DNA from: Zygaena filipendulae
Taxonomy: Eukaryota > Arthropoda > Insecta > Lepidoptera > Zygaenidae
Assembly: GCA_907165275.2 (NCBI GenBank)
Contig: OU015672.1
Coordinates: 3,702,501 to 3,766,500, forward strand
Direction: 5' to 3'
DNA: 64,000 nt
Below the pieces are notes generated by a model. It saw only the letters and a list, made by a program, of their open reading frames with translations, was not told where the DNA came from and did not search any database. The translations under genes and the position numbers were made by a program. Positions 1-12,385 of this stretch are shown here, piece by piece; within the stretch, counting starts at the first letter, position 1, and each line of letters begins with the position of its first letter.

Positions 1-125
1 GATAATCATAATTACTTCCACTATCGCGACATGGAATTATACTTAGCTTTTCTCCGTCGCAAAATAGCGACAATGTGACACGATAGCATGATCTCGACCT
101 CTAATGGGATGGTGCCATAAAGACA

Positions 126-353
126 CTAGTTGTGCCCCGCGGTTTCACCCGCGTTAATTTCGGAGTTCCCGCGGGAATTCCAGGATAAAAAGTACCCTAG
201 GTGTTAATCTGATGTATAAGCTATATTATTGTAAAGGTTTATTTAAATCCATCCAGTAGTTTTCGCGTGAAAGAGTAACAAACTTCCATCCATCCATCCA
301 TCCATCCATCCATACATACTTACAAACTTTCGCGTTTATAATAATAAGTAGGA
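126..353 (-). mobile_element. Helitron (Lep1-like) with a CATC microsatellite
   Basis: CTAGTTGTGCCCCGCGGTTT and hairpin CCGCGGTTTCACCCGCG at the 3' end (minus strand), TTCGCGTTTATAATAATAAG at the 5' end. A (CATC)n tract occupies 285-314. Helitrons end in CTRR after a hairpin, as seen here. Confidence 0.75.
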
Positions 354-2524
354 TATATTAGTAGGATTATTATAAACATAATCTATCCGCTAATATTTGG
401 GTACAGTCAGAGCAGCAGCAATATGTAAAAACTTCAGTCAATTTACCGTGCTTCAGTCTTTGAAATTGGTTACTATTGCAATAAGATGCAATGACCGTCA
501 AAAGTGTTCACATGTTTCTGCTGCAGACTAAGTAATAGGTACAACCAGCTTGGCTGGGTATTTTTTTTTATACGTCGATGCAGTTTTCAGGAGCGGATCC
601 AACCCCTAAAAAAGGTTTTAGCAAGGTGGCGGCGCCATCCGGAAAAATTTTTGTTTGCAAATTACAATATCTAAACTATACTAAACCGATTATGATGACA
701 CTTTTACAGTTTGAAAGCGTATATCGCGTTTCAAATCACACACAGTTCATTGTTTTTATTTTTTTATTTTTACCAATCGATTTAATAACCCATAGCCTGT
801 CAACCTCAATTGGGTTGTGGGTAGGTATGCCCACCGTGCCCTATGGCTGGATACGAACGTCTCTTCAACTAATTGTAATGAATGAATTGATAATAAAGAA
901 AAGAAGTATTTACAATTTTTATTATTGAAAATAATACAGCAACGTTGCGAACAATCCCATGCAGACAATGTGGTATTATACTTACGGGACCATCGTGGTA
1001 GACGCATCGTGCCTCGACGACGAAAAACAAGTCAAACAATGATGTTACGTTACAATCAGTGCACTTATACTTACTCCTCACTTTGTGGTTACAACTTGAA
1101 CACGCAAGAACAATTCGTACGAAAACCGGTGATGCTAATATTTCTTTTTGTATAATATGTATTTGTATATATTATATACAAATATATACATAGTAGGTAA
1201 CACACTAACTATCCTACGTACCTATTTGTGGAGTCGAATCGCGATCGCATGACGCAAAGCAAATAAAATTTGCAAGAGAAATGCACCGTACCTACAGATT
1301 ATAATGCAGGTGATTTTTCAGTACTAAATCTCTTAGTAAATCTACTCTAGAGAAATTGAATGCAAATTCATTACTTTGGGATCCTCTGTAATGAACATAA
1401 TATTATATTCACTACATTGAAGTGAAAATTGTCTTCCAAATTCGATATAAGCTGTCCTCTGCAGTTTCATACGCGTCGATTTTGTATCTAATTTTCTTTA
1501 TTTTGGGGATGAAAAAATACCTTACGTACCTATGCATAAAAGACCTAAATTACTCGAACTATGTGTGTAGTATATACCAAATAGTTCCATTCACATGAAT
1601 TTGGTTACTCCCTCGAGCACTCATTGTTGCAGTATAGAAAGTATTCTGTTACTCAGGGATACCAGTGTTCTATCAATGAGATTAAATTTTGGAATCGGTT
1701 CAGTAGTTCCAGAAAATAAACCTTACGTTCAAAAAATACAAACTTTACTTCTCTATAATATTAGTACTTATACATAATTTGTAAACGAGACATGAAATTT
1801 TGCATAAGGCTTCCTTTTTTATTGTAGGCGAACACTAAGAATTTTTAAGGAGGTGTTTGGAAATTCGAACCCTGGTAAGATGTAGGTACTTAAAGGGATT
1901 TAAAGTTTGTGTGAAAGTGACGTTAGTTTTGAAGTTGGAGTCGAAAATGGAATGGAAATCGGTATTTGTATTCTTCTTTTTAGACAGTAAAACGTTATTT
2001 AGAAGTAGGCTTGGGGTTTTGTAATTCAGTCTGTAAGGTGAAAAGGGCTAAACCCGGGTACAACCTCCGGTGCTCCTGCCGGTGTCATTAAATACTTGTT
2101 TGTTTACGAGAACTGCTTCCTCTCTATCCGTGACATAGCTAAAGCGATGTGCAATGTAGTGGAAGTGTTAGATTCTAGAGTTGTTATTATTATGATTCAT
2201 GAAGTCGCAGGAAAGATTTGTTAAATTGTAACATTCATAATTTTTTACGTCATTATTATCATTTTGTAAACCAAATACTATGAGTATTTTATCCATTAAC
2301 GTTGTGAGTCTCTTCTCTGTAGTTGAATTAACAATATTTTTAAATTGTACAAAGGTTTATCCTGAATGAAACTTAGTAATTCTCGTACATCTCTTTCGTA
2401 ATTCCTTATGGTTAAAATAATTCTGCTATATATTCAAATACCTAAATACGATATTCATTGACACACATTAACAAAACAAGTACAACACAAGAACTAATTA
2501 TCTAAAGCTATCAGCGTAACTCAC
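354..2524. other. No gene seen
   Basis: AT-rich sequence with only short random frames (for example 578-928). A few Helitron-like words recur near 1600-1720 (GGAATCGGTTCAGTAGTTCC). Confidence 0.5.
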
Positions 2525-2856
2525 CTTCTTATCTCAAGTTTACTGCTGAGGACCGATAAAAGCGCCCAAGAAGTCCCGAAAGCGACGTTTCTATCACAAA
2601 TATAAACACTCCGCAGTCCTTGTGCATACGCGTTATCGTTACAAAGCAGCGATTTCTTGAGGTTTTTTTTATTACAGAAAACCTCGAGCGTAGCAATGTT
2701 GACGCGTTTTAGAACATAAAACCGATAAGAATGCTCGTATAAAAATTTATATGAGTCCTTTTGAGCGACAGACGTGCGTCCACGACGAATGTCGGACGGA
2801 GAATGCGCCGTGACGCGATGCCGACACCACACGACTGCGCGCGAGTCGATAAACAC
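2525..2856 (-). other. Candidate 5' exon of a minus-strand gene
   Basis: On the minus strand a GC-rich leader (GACTCGCGCGCAGTCGTGTG at its start, with an Inr-like GCAGTCG) runs about 330 bases to AAGAAG|GTGAGTTA, a strong donor. The frame is open through the whole stretch (about 110 codons) but the predicted peptide has mixed composition and no recognisable domain, so an untranslated first exon is equally likely. Downstream exons would lie left of the window. No TATA box is obvious. The composition change at 2760-2860, from AT-rich to CG-rich, is the main reason to see a promoter here. This is separate from the 12-30 kb gene unless that gene continues with an in-frame exon, which I could not show. 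Confidence 0.3.
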
Positions 2857-4950
2857 CTTTATTATGAAACTTCGTATTGATTAGGAGCTAATTCGAAAGA
2901 TTTCGGAACCTTTTGTTTGGTGCAAAGTGCCTACTGTACGTTAAGCGGTTTAGTGATTTTCTTATCTAATCAAAAAAATATATTAGATTTGTAACTGTCA
3001 AGTGATGATATAAATGATTTACGCCTTGGTACTGATTAAAAATTGATATTAATAATCACTTTTACAACAAAATTGTATTTTAAAACTTTTTGTATGAGAT
3101 CGATCCTGCTGGTAAACACTGCTGCTGGTAAACGTATAAAACTGTAATTAGGGGTGCGTCAGTACTTCGAATATCGTCTTGTATATTGTTGACGTCACTG
3201 CCAGAACCCAAAACAATGATTTTTAGAATTTCAGCATGTCTGTAGTCTGTACTTAAATTTTTTTGTACGTAAAACTACTACAAAGAGCTAAGCTTTAGGC
3301 TTCAGTGTAATAAGACAAACGGGTAGTTTATCGGGTACCTGAATTATGCTGAGCAAGGAGTCTACCACCATCTGTAATAGGTTTTATTTTTATCCGTACA
3401 TCGAGTATTAAAATCGACTTTAAGATTAAAGTATGTAAGGAAGAAATTTCGATGAAGACATTGATAACATTGATAATAAGATAACAAACATTGTTGAGAT
3501 GGCAGGTTCTGAGTCCTCTGGCTACCAAAATACAAGTAGTATGCCTGAGGGGCAGTTCTGATGAAATTATTCTGTTCTAAAAGAGAAGACAATTATGATA
3601 ACCTAAGTGCAAAATACTATAGGATCTACAGTGGCGCATGCTCCAGCCTCCAGCTGCCATAATTGTCGTTGGACTGGACACCATGGAAGTAGAACGCATC
3701 AGTCTCTTACACTGTGCACAGATTTCATCGAATAGCGATAGCAAAACGATAAGTTTTTTACAGTGGTAGCGGTCGTGTTTAGTTTGCGCCAGCATTTCGC
3801 GCGGGTGAAGACGGCAGTGTCGAATGGCAGGCGTCGGGTTACTTCGCCTCGCGGGTGTAGCGTCGACAGAAATGACCACACTCCTACCTTTTAGAAATAC
3901 GTGAAGATTAATAAAAAATATTGGATAGGTATTTTTTTCTCCTTTTTTAAGTGATTCAAAAATAACGGAGATACATTGAGTCGAAATGTCGTGTGATGTC
4001 ACGATCCGGTTCAGTTTACGGGCATATAATGTTACGAGCACCCACTCCTAAAGTTCAATGCGCTTTATCTAAATATATATATTCATTAATGTGACTTTAT
4101 TTGAAGAAGCAAAATAGTTTCTAGTTTGGAGAAGGTAGCTAGCCAGCCGGCAACTAGGAAGTGCCTTACCGCGAAGTTCTTTATCGCACTGTACAAAATT
4201 CATTTTCCGTCACGGCGTCATACGGCTGCTCTAAGGAAAAACAAAGCAACTGTAATTTTATTCGAAATGAGTTTTTTTTTGTTTTTTGCCTCTTTTCACG
4301 CATAAAGGACTCAGTGAAACTTCGTGCTAACCAAGTGTTCCACGACAACCACGCATTTTTTTTTTATTCATCATAAATTGAGTTTGGTTGATAATTAACT
4401 GTTGCATAATCAGCTGTTTTAATGTACCCAATGCTGGGGTATTCCCTATTGACCTGCCCTAACGCTGGGAATCTCTGGAAGGTGGACGTACAAAATTTAA
4501 AATACTCGTATTTTGAAATTTTATGTACGAAAGTATTTTATTGGCCAACCGTACAAACATGTTGTTGCAATATAACTCTATACGCGTTGAATTACCGTCT
4601 TTGTGGACCTTGCATAAGATCTATTTTGGAGTAGAGTAGACGTAGGTCGAAGATGGCTAACATGACGTGATTTTTTTTTTTAACTCAAGTTCTAGGTCAG
4701 ATTTCTGATGAAATTTTAATGCTTCACTTTTTCCGCAAAAAACAAACGAAATTGCTATTTTTCGTTGATAATTTAGCATGTTCTTCTATACCTACCTACG
4801 TCGATCGATATGCTCATATTACGGCCGAGGCAGTCACTTCAGTATTTTTGAACTAAATCATAATTCATAATCATATCGAAATCTTATTTATTTAGATTAG
4901 GGATGCCCAAAAACACCTGACTCTTAATTTGTTGTGAACCCTAAATGCAG
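2857..4950. other. No gene supported
   Basis: A GC-richer patch at 3770-3880 (GCGCGGGTGAAGACGGCAGT) and a minus frame (3577-4041) lack splice context or domains. At 3640-3690 a minus phrase (CAGCTGGAGGCTGGAGCATG) may be an old repeat. Confidence 0.4.
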
Positions 4951-5069
4951 TCCGGTGACACTCTATAATGACTTTCCCACGAGTAAAGGCGGCCGGCTTG
5001 TAGTTACACGTGTTGTGCGTGTGTGCGTATCGTGAGGTTGATTTCTCTACGTAGTAATATTCTGTATGA

Positions 5070-5148
5070 TCTGGTTGGTTAGCATTTGGTCAGGGATCAC
5101 TGCTACACCACGAGTCGCGGATACGATCCCCGCGTCAAGGTACGTATT
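5070..5148 (+). mobile_element. tRNA-derived SINE-like fragment
   Basis: TGGTTGGTTAGCATTTGGTC resembles a pol III A box, and CGGATACGATCCCCGCGTC, 60 bases on, resembles a B box. A T-run follows. No TSD identified. Confidence 0.35.
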
Positions 5149-5149
5149 T

Positions 5150-5220
5150 TTTTTTGAATGTCATAGGGGCAAACGGGCAAGTGGTACACCTGATGGTAAG
5201 TGAAGAACACAATGTTTGCC
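5150..5220 (+). repeat. Dispersed lepidopteran repeat (GGCAAACGGGCAAG type)
   Basis: ATGTCATAGGGGCAAACGGG, then AAGTGGTACACCTGATGGTA and AGTG. The same phrase starts a longer copy at 33222. Confidence 0.5.
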
Positions 5221-6414
5221 ACGTTTCTGGGTGTGTAGTACTATCATAAGTCCGAACAAAAATAACCAAGTATTATATCAGTTGGCCGGGACCTATAGTA
5301 CAAGCTCTGCTTAGTTTAGGTGATTTGGGCAAAGAATACAGAATATAACTACGTAAAGAAGCGACACTCTCCGCGTCCCACCAATTTCATGCCTCATGGC
5401 ATGGCCCGCGAAAGTTTGGTGGTAGTTTTAGTGATGATGACAGCTGCTGACATTTACTGTCAGTTTGCTGTCAACCTAATCCTAACGATACGCACCCCGT
5501 GAAAGTAAAGTTGACACACTATGTAAATTCTACATAATGAGACAAATTTTCACTGACAGCTGACAGTTACTGTCAGTTTGCTGTCAACCTAACGATACGT
5601 ACACACGCACAACACGTGTACGTACAAGCCAGCCGTCTTTACTTGTGGGAAAACACTTGTATCAGTGAATTCATATGGAGTGTAGCCGGGCTGATATGGG
5701 ATCAGGGTGGTGCGGTGTGATAATTATTTATTACCAAGCATTGTTATTATAGTGTTAGTGATCCCAGTGGCTTTTGTTTTCGACTTTTTTATGATAATAA
5801 TTAATAATTTAATTTTTTCTTTTGTTTTTATCAACGCGATCGTATAATAATAATCATATAATAACAATTTCACGATAAAATTTCCAGTAGTTGAGCGTTT
5901 AAGTACTAGATATTATTATCACTGAAAGCTCATAAAAATCTTAAAGTTCATCGTTTATCTGTCTGTCCGTACGTCCTTCAAGTCACGCGCGCTGCAGTCG
6001 CCGCGTCAGTGTACCTAAACGAATCCAATAAACAAAAATACGTACATGATACATACATACATATACGCAGGCAATCTTGAGATTAGTTAGAGGAGTGCTT
6101 TTTTGCGAGGTCCCAGTTAAATTTTGGATTATCAAAATATTAACATTACGATACGAGTGCGTAACGGTGGTTATAACTCACGAGGCGTAGCGGAGCGTTT
6201 AAATAACTGACATAAAAATAATAAATATAACTTATCATTTGCTAGTATGACTCTGATCGTGGATCGTTTTATTTATTAATAAATAATTTCTGTATCATTA
6301 TGTGGTGGAAACAGCTTACCTACTACGTCTACAGTCTTCACTGCGTATCTCAGCATCAACATAATCACTCGGCGCTCGCGCACACATCGATTTTTGTGTT
6401 TCAATTTCGAATTA

Positions 6415-6490
6415 TCTGGGGGCACGGCAGTGCCCCCGCCAAGTCGAGCAACAAAAGCGGCACGGCCGTACTATCCTTTTCTCGAAGCAA
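6415..6490. repeat. Hairpin-containing GC-rich repeat piece
   Basis: GGGGGCACGGCAGTGCCCCC forms an 8-bp stem with a 4-base loop, followed by GCCAAGTCGAGCAAC and GCGGCACGGCCGTAC. The phrase is familiar from other lepidopteran noncoding DNA; not a gene. Confidence 0.4.
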
Positions 6491-6657
6491 TTCAGGCAAT
6501 TTTCGACCCCCTATAACTTCGTTGTGGATAAAACTAGAAGCCTGAATTTTTAGTAAACAAGCAGGTATTGTATAAAGACGGTATAATTTAAATTTCATTC
6601 GATTTGAACCAGTAGTTTAAGAATTATAACTAGTCAAAGTTTCTTAATTTTGTAGGT

Positions 6658-6680
6658 CACTCACTCACTCACTCACTGAC
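6658..6680. repeat. (TCAC)n microsatellite
   Basis: Five consecutive TCAC steps at 6658-6678. Confidence 0.8.
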
Positions 6681-6927
6681 CGATCATCAAAATTCTAAGG
6701 CACTTCTAGCAGACATAAAAGTTTGAAATTTAAAATACAATTAGTGTTTATTGTATAAATCAAGGAAAAATTAAAATATTTAGCAATTTCGGTCCAGTTT
6801 TCTAGATACACCAACTGCACAAATAACTTTGTAATCCCATATAAATGTATGGAATTACAAAGTTATATATGCAGTTATATGTACCAACTGCACAAATAAT
6901 TTTGTAATCCCATATAAATATATGAGA

Positions 6928-7360
6928 CTAGCTGTTTCCCGCGGTTTCACCCGCGTTAATATCGGAGATCCCGCGGGAATTCAGAAATGCAAAGTAGTTA
7001 GTACCCTATATCCCTAGGTTTTCTTTACCCCTGACAACGTGCATGCAAAATTTCATGAGATTTCACCAGCGTTAATTTCGGAGATCCTTCGGGAATTCCG
7101 AGATAAAATTACCCTAATCTGAATGCTCCAACGATTTTCATGAAATTTTGTATACAGGGGATTTCGGGGGCCATAAATCGATCTAGCTAGGATTCATTTC
7201 TGGAATTCCCGCGCGAACTCTGATATCAACGCGGGTGAATTAATTATTTCATACTACACGTTGTCAAGGGTACAGGAAAGGTCATAGGGTAGTACTTTTA
7301 TCTCAGAATACCCGCGGGATCTCCGAAATTAACGTGGGTTAAACCGCGGGGAACAGCTAT
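6928..7360. mobile_element. Composite of opposed Helitron 3' ends
   Basis: CTAGCTGTTTCCCGCGGTTT opens a minus copy at 6928. Further hairpin pieces lie at about 7065 and 7205, and a plus copy closes with CCGCGGGGAACAGCTAT at 7360. Confidence 0.65.
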
Positions 7361-7786
7361 TTAAGCCGTTGCCCAGATATTAATAAATAATAATAATAAG
7401 TGTAGCTAGTTACCTACCTAGATATAAAGTGTAGATACATAGTTACCTAGACATAATTATGTTCAAAGGTACAATGGTCAACGGAATGAAAAAGCAAGAA
7501 TGGGGCATGTGTTTATATATATTATAAAGTTGTACCAAAATGTTTCAAGTTATTAAAGTAGACTAAATTGCTCAAAGGAGGAAGACCATTTACAAAAAGA
7601 AATGAGATCCCATCAAAAACAAACTTGTAAAAAAGTCCAAGTCTCGCAACTCACTTCTTCTACAGTAAAAAGTTGTGAGATCAATGTAATACCAAGTCGG
7701 TTAATTTATTCAGTGCCTACTTAAGGGTCCTTCTGTCTAAAGTTATCATGTTATAAGCTAATCTAATAACATTTTCTAGTGACCAT

Positions 7787-7999
7787 ATCAAATTTAAAAA
7801 CCTTTTATGTTTTAAATAGATTGATTGGCTTGGCGATCACCTGAAAACAAAATGTATCTCACAAGTAATACATATTATAATTAAATTAGATTGTTTAGAA
7901 CCATAATTATGTATTACATGTGAGATATAGGTATTGTGTTTTCACGTGATTGCCAAGCCAATCTATTTAAAACATAAAAGATTTTTAAATTTGATATGC
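7787..7999. repeat. Foldback MITE inside the left TIR of the 7.6-9.9 kb element
   Basis: Arms of about 90 bases: ATATCAAATTTAAAAACCTT, TTTTAAATAGATTGATTGGC and ATGTATCTCACAAGTAATAC at the left, with their inverses up to AAATTTGATAT at about 7998. The right TIR of the host element lacks it: GTGACCATTGGCGCTAGGAT there reads through the site. Confidence 0.7.
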
Positions 8000-8392
8000 G
8001 GAGCTAAGATGCGGCACACGACAAAATTTTATCGAGCCCTTTTATCGATTCTCGTCGACAAACTCGTACTTATATCGTTTTGTCTACCAGTGGTAACATG
8101 GCAGCAAAAAATGTTTGTATGGCAGAAAACGATATATGATAAAATTGTCGACAATCCCTAACATGCGGCACTTTTGAATGTATTTTTGTCTACTTTGTCG
8201 TTATTTTCTCACATTTTTATCGTCGACGATTGGTGAGCGCGATAAAATGAAAATTCGTTCTTAATTGCGAATAACATGGTAATACTTTATTATAATTCAA
8301 TCAGAATTCAATATTAATAATATATATAATATTAATAATACGAAAATATTAGAAATACGAGGAATGAAAGGCGAAAAAAATGCAAAGTAGTA

Positions 8393-8665
8393 GTATTAAA
8401 TTAAATTAAAATTCATTTATATCAGGAAAATAACCCATAAAATTTAACAAAAATTAAATTAAATAAATGAAATTCAGTAAATTAAATTAGATTAAACAAA
8501 TTAAATTAGATTAAATAAATTAAATTAAATAAATAAATTGCATCAAATAAATAAAATAAAATAAATAAATTATATTAAATAAATAAAATAAAACAATTAT
8601 ATTAAATAAATTAAATTAAATAAATAAATTATATTAAAGAAATTAAATTCAAAAAGTAAAATCTT
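8393..8665. repeat. AAATT/AAATA low-complexity tract
   Basis: About 270 bases composed almost entirely of AAATTAAAT and AATAAATAA words. No coding content. Confidence 0.85.
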
Positions 8666-8773
8666 CAAATTGATATTCTTAAAATCTATAAATTTCCAAT
8701 TATCCCTGAGTAATATTAAACTGATATATAATATCTACTAATATATTATATTAAATTTAATTATTTGAATTTC

Positions 8774-8878
8774 AATTAACATTAATTTAATGAACGTCTC
8801 TGAAAGAGTGCGGTAGATTTGTTTTTAAAATCTTTACTTAAAATCAAGTAATCATTGAAACGACTCTGAGTACGGCCG
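8774..8878. mobile_element. Right half of a PIF-like MITE
   Basis: ACATTAATTTAATGAACGTC, AAATCTTTACTTAAAATCAA and CGACTCTGAGTACGGCCG match the right arm of the full copies; the left arm is missing. Confidence 0.55.
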
Positions 8879-10186
8879 TTAGAATAGGAAATAGGATTTT
8901 CCTCCTGACACGAAGAGTTCCTGCGGGAACCCCGAAATTGATTCGAGTAATATAACAGGGGTACCATCAAAGTAGGTAGTTTATAAATTCTTCCCATTTA
9001 TCTTATCTGCTAAAGCAATCAAACTTTAGTGTAATTTTTTTGTATATGTATAGGTATTTTTTATTTATTTACCTACTTGCGACTGCCTTATGGCGTCTAT
9101 CGCGGTTAGAAAAGGATTTTAGAACTTTTCTAAAATTGGTTAGGAACTATTAACTTTTAAAAAAATAACCCGCACTGCGAAAATTATTGTTCATAAGCAT
9201 AACAGAATCTACTTTTATAATTGTTTTAATCGCCACGAAAATAAATGATGAAACCGCCATCTATGGTTCCTGCCAAAAACTAAATTTTTTGTCATTTCTT
9301 GTCACGGTGATAAACGTGGGCGTACAAGCAAAAAGGCTCCTTCTTCCGAGATATAAGACTTTTGTAAAGTTGAGTGAAAAAAATACTTCCGCGATTTTAA
9401 TTGATTATATTAATAAATGCTCAATTATTTACAATTTCATAAAATACCTTAATCTACAATAATATATAAAAATAAAGCTTATTCCAGAATCACATGCCTA
9501 ATAAAAAAATATGTGCCAGTTTTTGAATATTTTTTCAATTTTTACTATCAATTGATTATTCTAGATACCGAATCTAGTCTTAACTCAATACCCCACTATT
9601 GAACCTTTTTGCTTGGACGCCCACAAATATTTGTCGTATCGACAATTTTATCTTTCGTGTGATAAATATATCGTGGGACGCATCCTAGCGCCAATGGTCA
9701 CTATAAAATGTTATTAGATTAGCTTATAACATGATAACTTTAGACAGAAGGACCCTTAAGTAGGCACTGAATAAATTAACCGACTTGGTATTACATTGAT
9801 CTCACAACTTTTTACTGTAGAAGAAGTGAGTTGCGAGACTTGGATTTTTTACAAGTTTGTTTTTGATGGGATGAATTTTTACCAACCCTCGGATATGATA
9901 AAAAATCAAAAAAGTTTGTAGCATAATATGTAATTTACTTATTCTTGTCTTAGTCTTAGTAAGTACGTCCTAATTTATAACAACCATGCTGAAATAAATA
10001 AGTACCTACTATTATGATAATAATAATCAGTAATATCTACACATTTTTGATATCATAATCAATTCTAATAAGTAATATGGATTCTTAATGTGATTTTAAT
10101 TTAGTGTTGCTATACCTACCTAATATGCAAGCATAACTTGCAAAATCATTACAGGTGTCAGGTACTTAATAATTTTTTAAGACATC

Positions 10187-10483
10187 TGTACTAATATTAT
10201 AAATCTGAAAAGTTTGTTTGCTTGCTTGTTGTTTGCTTGAACGCGCTAATCTAAACTGGAACGATTGGAAAAAAAAATTCAGTGTTAGACAGCCCATTTA
10301 TCGAGGAAGGCTATATGCTATATATCATCACGCTGAGACCAATAGGAGCAATAAAAAATATTGCTAAAACGGTAAAAAATATTCCTTTTGAGAGCTTCCA
10401 TTGCGTACGCTGCGTGTATGGAATAGATTTTAGTTAGTTTTTTCCTCTAATTAGCACGGTTGAAACCGCGGGGCACAGCTAGT
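10187..10483 (+). mobile_element. Full-length Helitron (Lep1-like)
   Basis: 5' TGTACTAATATTATAAATCT, GTTTGTTTGCTTGCTTG tract, and 3' TTGAAACCGCGGGGCACAGC followed by TAG. About 297 bases, no coding. Confidence 0.75.
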
Positions 10484-10561
10484 TGTAACCAAAGTCAGAA
10501 TTACCTACGCTGCACGCTGTAGGTAAGTAGTTTTGTGGTTGTTGCCGTTGTTAGTCACTTA

Positions 10562-10797
10562 CCGCCGCACTCAGAGTCGACTTTAATGATTACTTAGTTA
10601 AGTATACATTTTTAAAACAAAATTGCCGCAATCAGAGACGTTCAGTAAATTAATTTTAATTGGCATTTAATGGGATGTAACTTAATTAGTTAAATGCCAA
10701 TTAATATTAATTTATTAAACTTGTCTGATTGCAGCAGTTTTGTTTTAAAAATCTATACTTAACTAAGTAATCATTAAAGTCGACTCTGAGTGCGGCG
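10562..10797. mobile_element. Palindromic PIF/Harbinger-like MITE
   Basis: The termini are CGCCGCACTCAGAGTCGACT and its inverse, with an inner pair ATTAATTTTAATTGGCATTT. TTA precedes it; the right flank ATAA is degenerate. It folds over nearly its full 236 bases. Confidence 0.75.
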
Positions 10798-11095
10798 ATA
10801 AGTATACTTTTATAAGTATAGGTACAAAGTAAAATATCGAAAGAAAGAAAACTACATTGACAGACTGAAGAGCTTGTCGCGCCGGTGTCTTCAGGAATAG
10901 CACTAGGAAACTGTAGTGACGTTTTATGGATGCTGTCATAATTATAATAATTTTACTGACCCAAAAAAGAACCAGGGGTTTAGAATCGATTCAGTAGTTC
11001 TAGAGATCATCACCTACATCCGAGATTACTATATAATATTAGTGTAGTGAGAAACAGAGACCGCATTTATAAATGGACATATGTAGATAAGAATA

Positions 11096-11222
11096 ATAAT
11101 GTAATAAGGTAAACACATAATTAAAAAACGTTCCCTAACTCTCAATAAATCGTTCTGAATTAATAAGTTAATTTTGTGGGTTAACGTGTTATTGCTTATC
11201 TGCGTCCAAATACAAAAACAGA
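11096..11222. mobile_element. Partial TTGGAC-ended MITE
   Basis: GTAATAAGGTAAACACATAA, AACGTTCCCTAACTCTCAAT and TTGCTTATCTGCGTCCAAAT are the inverse of half of the 28.3-kb copy. Confidence 0.6.
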
Positions 11223-11952
11223 TTAAAAAAAATTTAACTACATAGTTGTAAAACAAAAGTTACGCAATACCTATGATATTATTATTATAATACTTCAAGA
11301 CACAGCACTCAACTAGCAGATATCCACTGCTGTAGTAGGTAAAGTAACTATATATTATCGGTCAGTTTACTACTTCAACATCTTCCAAGTAGGTTGGTTG
11401 GTATAAACGTTGCTTGTCTAATAATAATAACAGAAAGATAAAAAACAACAGATTAGCTACCATTAATACTTTATCGGTGAATTATGAAATCAATATGTTT
11501 TTAATGCTATCTACGTGATATGGAAAGTAGGGCGGACACTTGGGCACCGGTTCCGGCTTCAAAAAATATGAATCATAGACTGGGAGACTGTACCCCTAAC
11601 TCTTGAAACATTTCATATGGTTGTCGTTTATCCAAATTTCAACCTATCCACATATTTGAGGTTGTAATTTCGATGGAAAAAAAGTTGGTGAATCATAACT
11701 GTAGTACCTACTGAATTAGAATAATGCAAGTTTTTACATGAACCTAACAGTCGCTGAGCTTCTTAAAATATTATCTGCCTACATTGATACCTTGGCTTCT
11801 AAGCCAACATTTCATTTCTTCAACTATCAAAACCATTAAATTTTCGTGGACCCCAGCTTACGAATTGTGAATTCTCATTTTTTGGTCACGCCAACGAGCC
11901 TCCCGTGGACCCCTGGACCACTTTGGAACCAATGGTTTATACGAATTGTAAT

Positions 11953-12012
11953 TCCTGGAATTCCCGCGGGAGCTCCGAAATGACCGCGGGTGAAACTGCG
12001 GGGGACAGCTAG
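11953..12012 (+). mobile_element. Helitron 3' end
   Basis: TTCCTGGAATTCCCGCGGGA, ACCGCGGGTGAAACTGCG and CAGCTAG at 12006-12012. Confidence 0.75.
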
Positions 12013-12231
12013 TCATAATTAATAAACAAAAATAAAACTCCTACCAAAAAAGACTATTTCGTCAAGCAATAAAAATATAATTGCTATACGGATGTTATAA
12101 GGCGCTTCTAAATTTAATAGTCGATTAAATTTGCACGGCTGTTAGTTTTAACGTTTGCGTTAATTACCAACTGGCATTTATAAAATATGTAGGTAAGTAG
12201 GCGAGTGGTCAAAATTAAATAATTGACTTAC

Positions 12232-12286
12232 CAAATTCCAGTTTCTAACACCAGGTCAATCGTTTCTGGCAATTCCAGACGGTATC
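12232..12286 (-). CDS. Internal exon (17 whole codons) of the same unidentified gene
   Basis: A TTTTTTCTTTTCAG acceptor (minus strand) is followed by GATACCGTCTGGAATTGCCA and the donor is TTTG|GTAAGTC. Joined to the last base of the 13.6-kb exon it encodes G then YRLELPETIDLVLETGI, and the next codon is split after TG (Trp or Cys). The reading therefore continues beyond this point, to exons further left in the window or outside it; I could not locate the next one. Both splice sites are strong and the exon is short, typical of an insect gene with long introns. The surrounding DNA is repeat-rich: a Helitron end at 12012 and a nested transposon stack from 12326. Confidence 0.6.
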
Positions 12287-12385
12287 CTGAAAAGAAAAAA
12301 TATGCATGCTCTTATACCAGCTGCAGCCCGCTGACACTCCATAAAAATGAACTACTTTGCCACAAGTAAAGACGAACGGCATGTA

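Larger units (their letters stand above)
4951..5700. repeat. Broken CACACGTGT-type repeats in opposite orientation with nested pieces
   Basis: A plus copy starts at 4951 (GTCCGGTGACACTCTATAAT) and breaks at about 5045. Minus copies occupy about 5330-5510 (AAGCGACACTCTCCGCGTCC) and 5540-5695 (CACTGACAGCTGACAGTTAC). Between them lie a tRNA-like SINE piece and a GGCAAACGGGCAAG repeat. Confidence 0.5.
7607..9872. mobile_element. 2.27-kb DNA element with long terminal inverted repeats
   Basis: Left arm 7607-7788 (ATCCCATCAAAAACAAACTT, AGTCTCGCAACTCACTTCTT, CCTACTTAAGGGTCCTTC) is matched in inverse orientation at 9695-9872 with few differences. The similarity resumes beyond a nested MITE (GATGCGGCACACGA at about 8009-8022 against ACGATAAATATATCGTGGGA-type sequence at about 9655-9680), so the arms exceed 250 bases. 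The interior is AT-rich with only short frames (7934-8161, 9187-9462) without recognisable domains. It looks non-autonomous; the superfamily is not clear. Confidence 0.7.

Noticed and set aside
285..314. CRISPR-like array
   Set aside because: The CATC repeats are a simple microsatellite inside a Helitron, without spacers.
5070..5148. True tRNA gene
   Set aside because: Only A-box and B-box-like words are present; no cloverleaf or anticodon arm could be built, so a SINE fragment is more likely.
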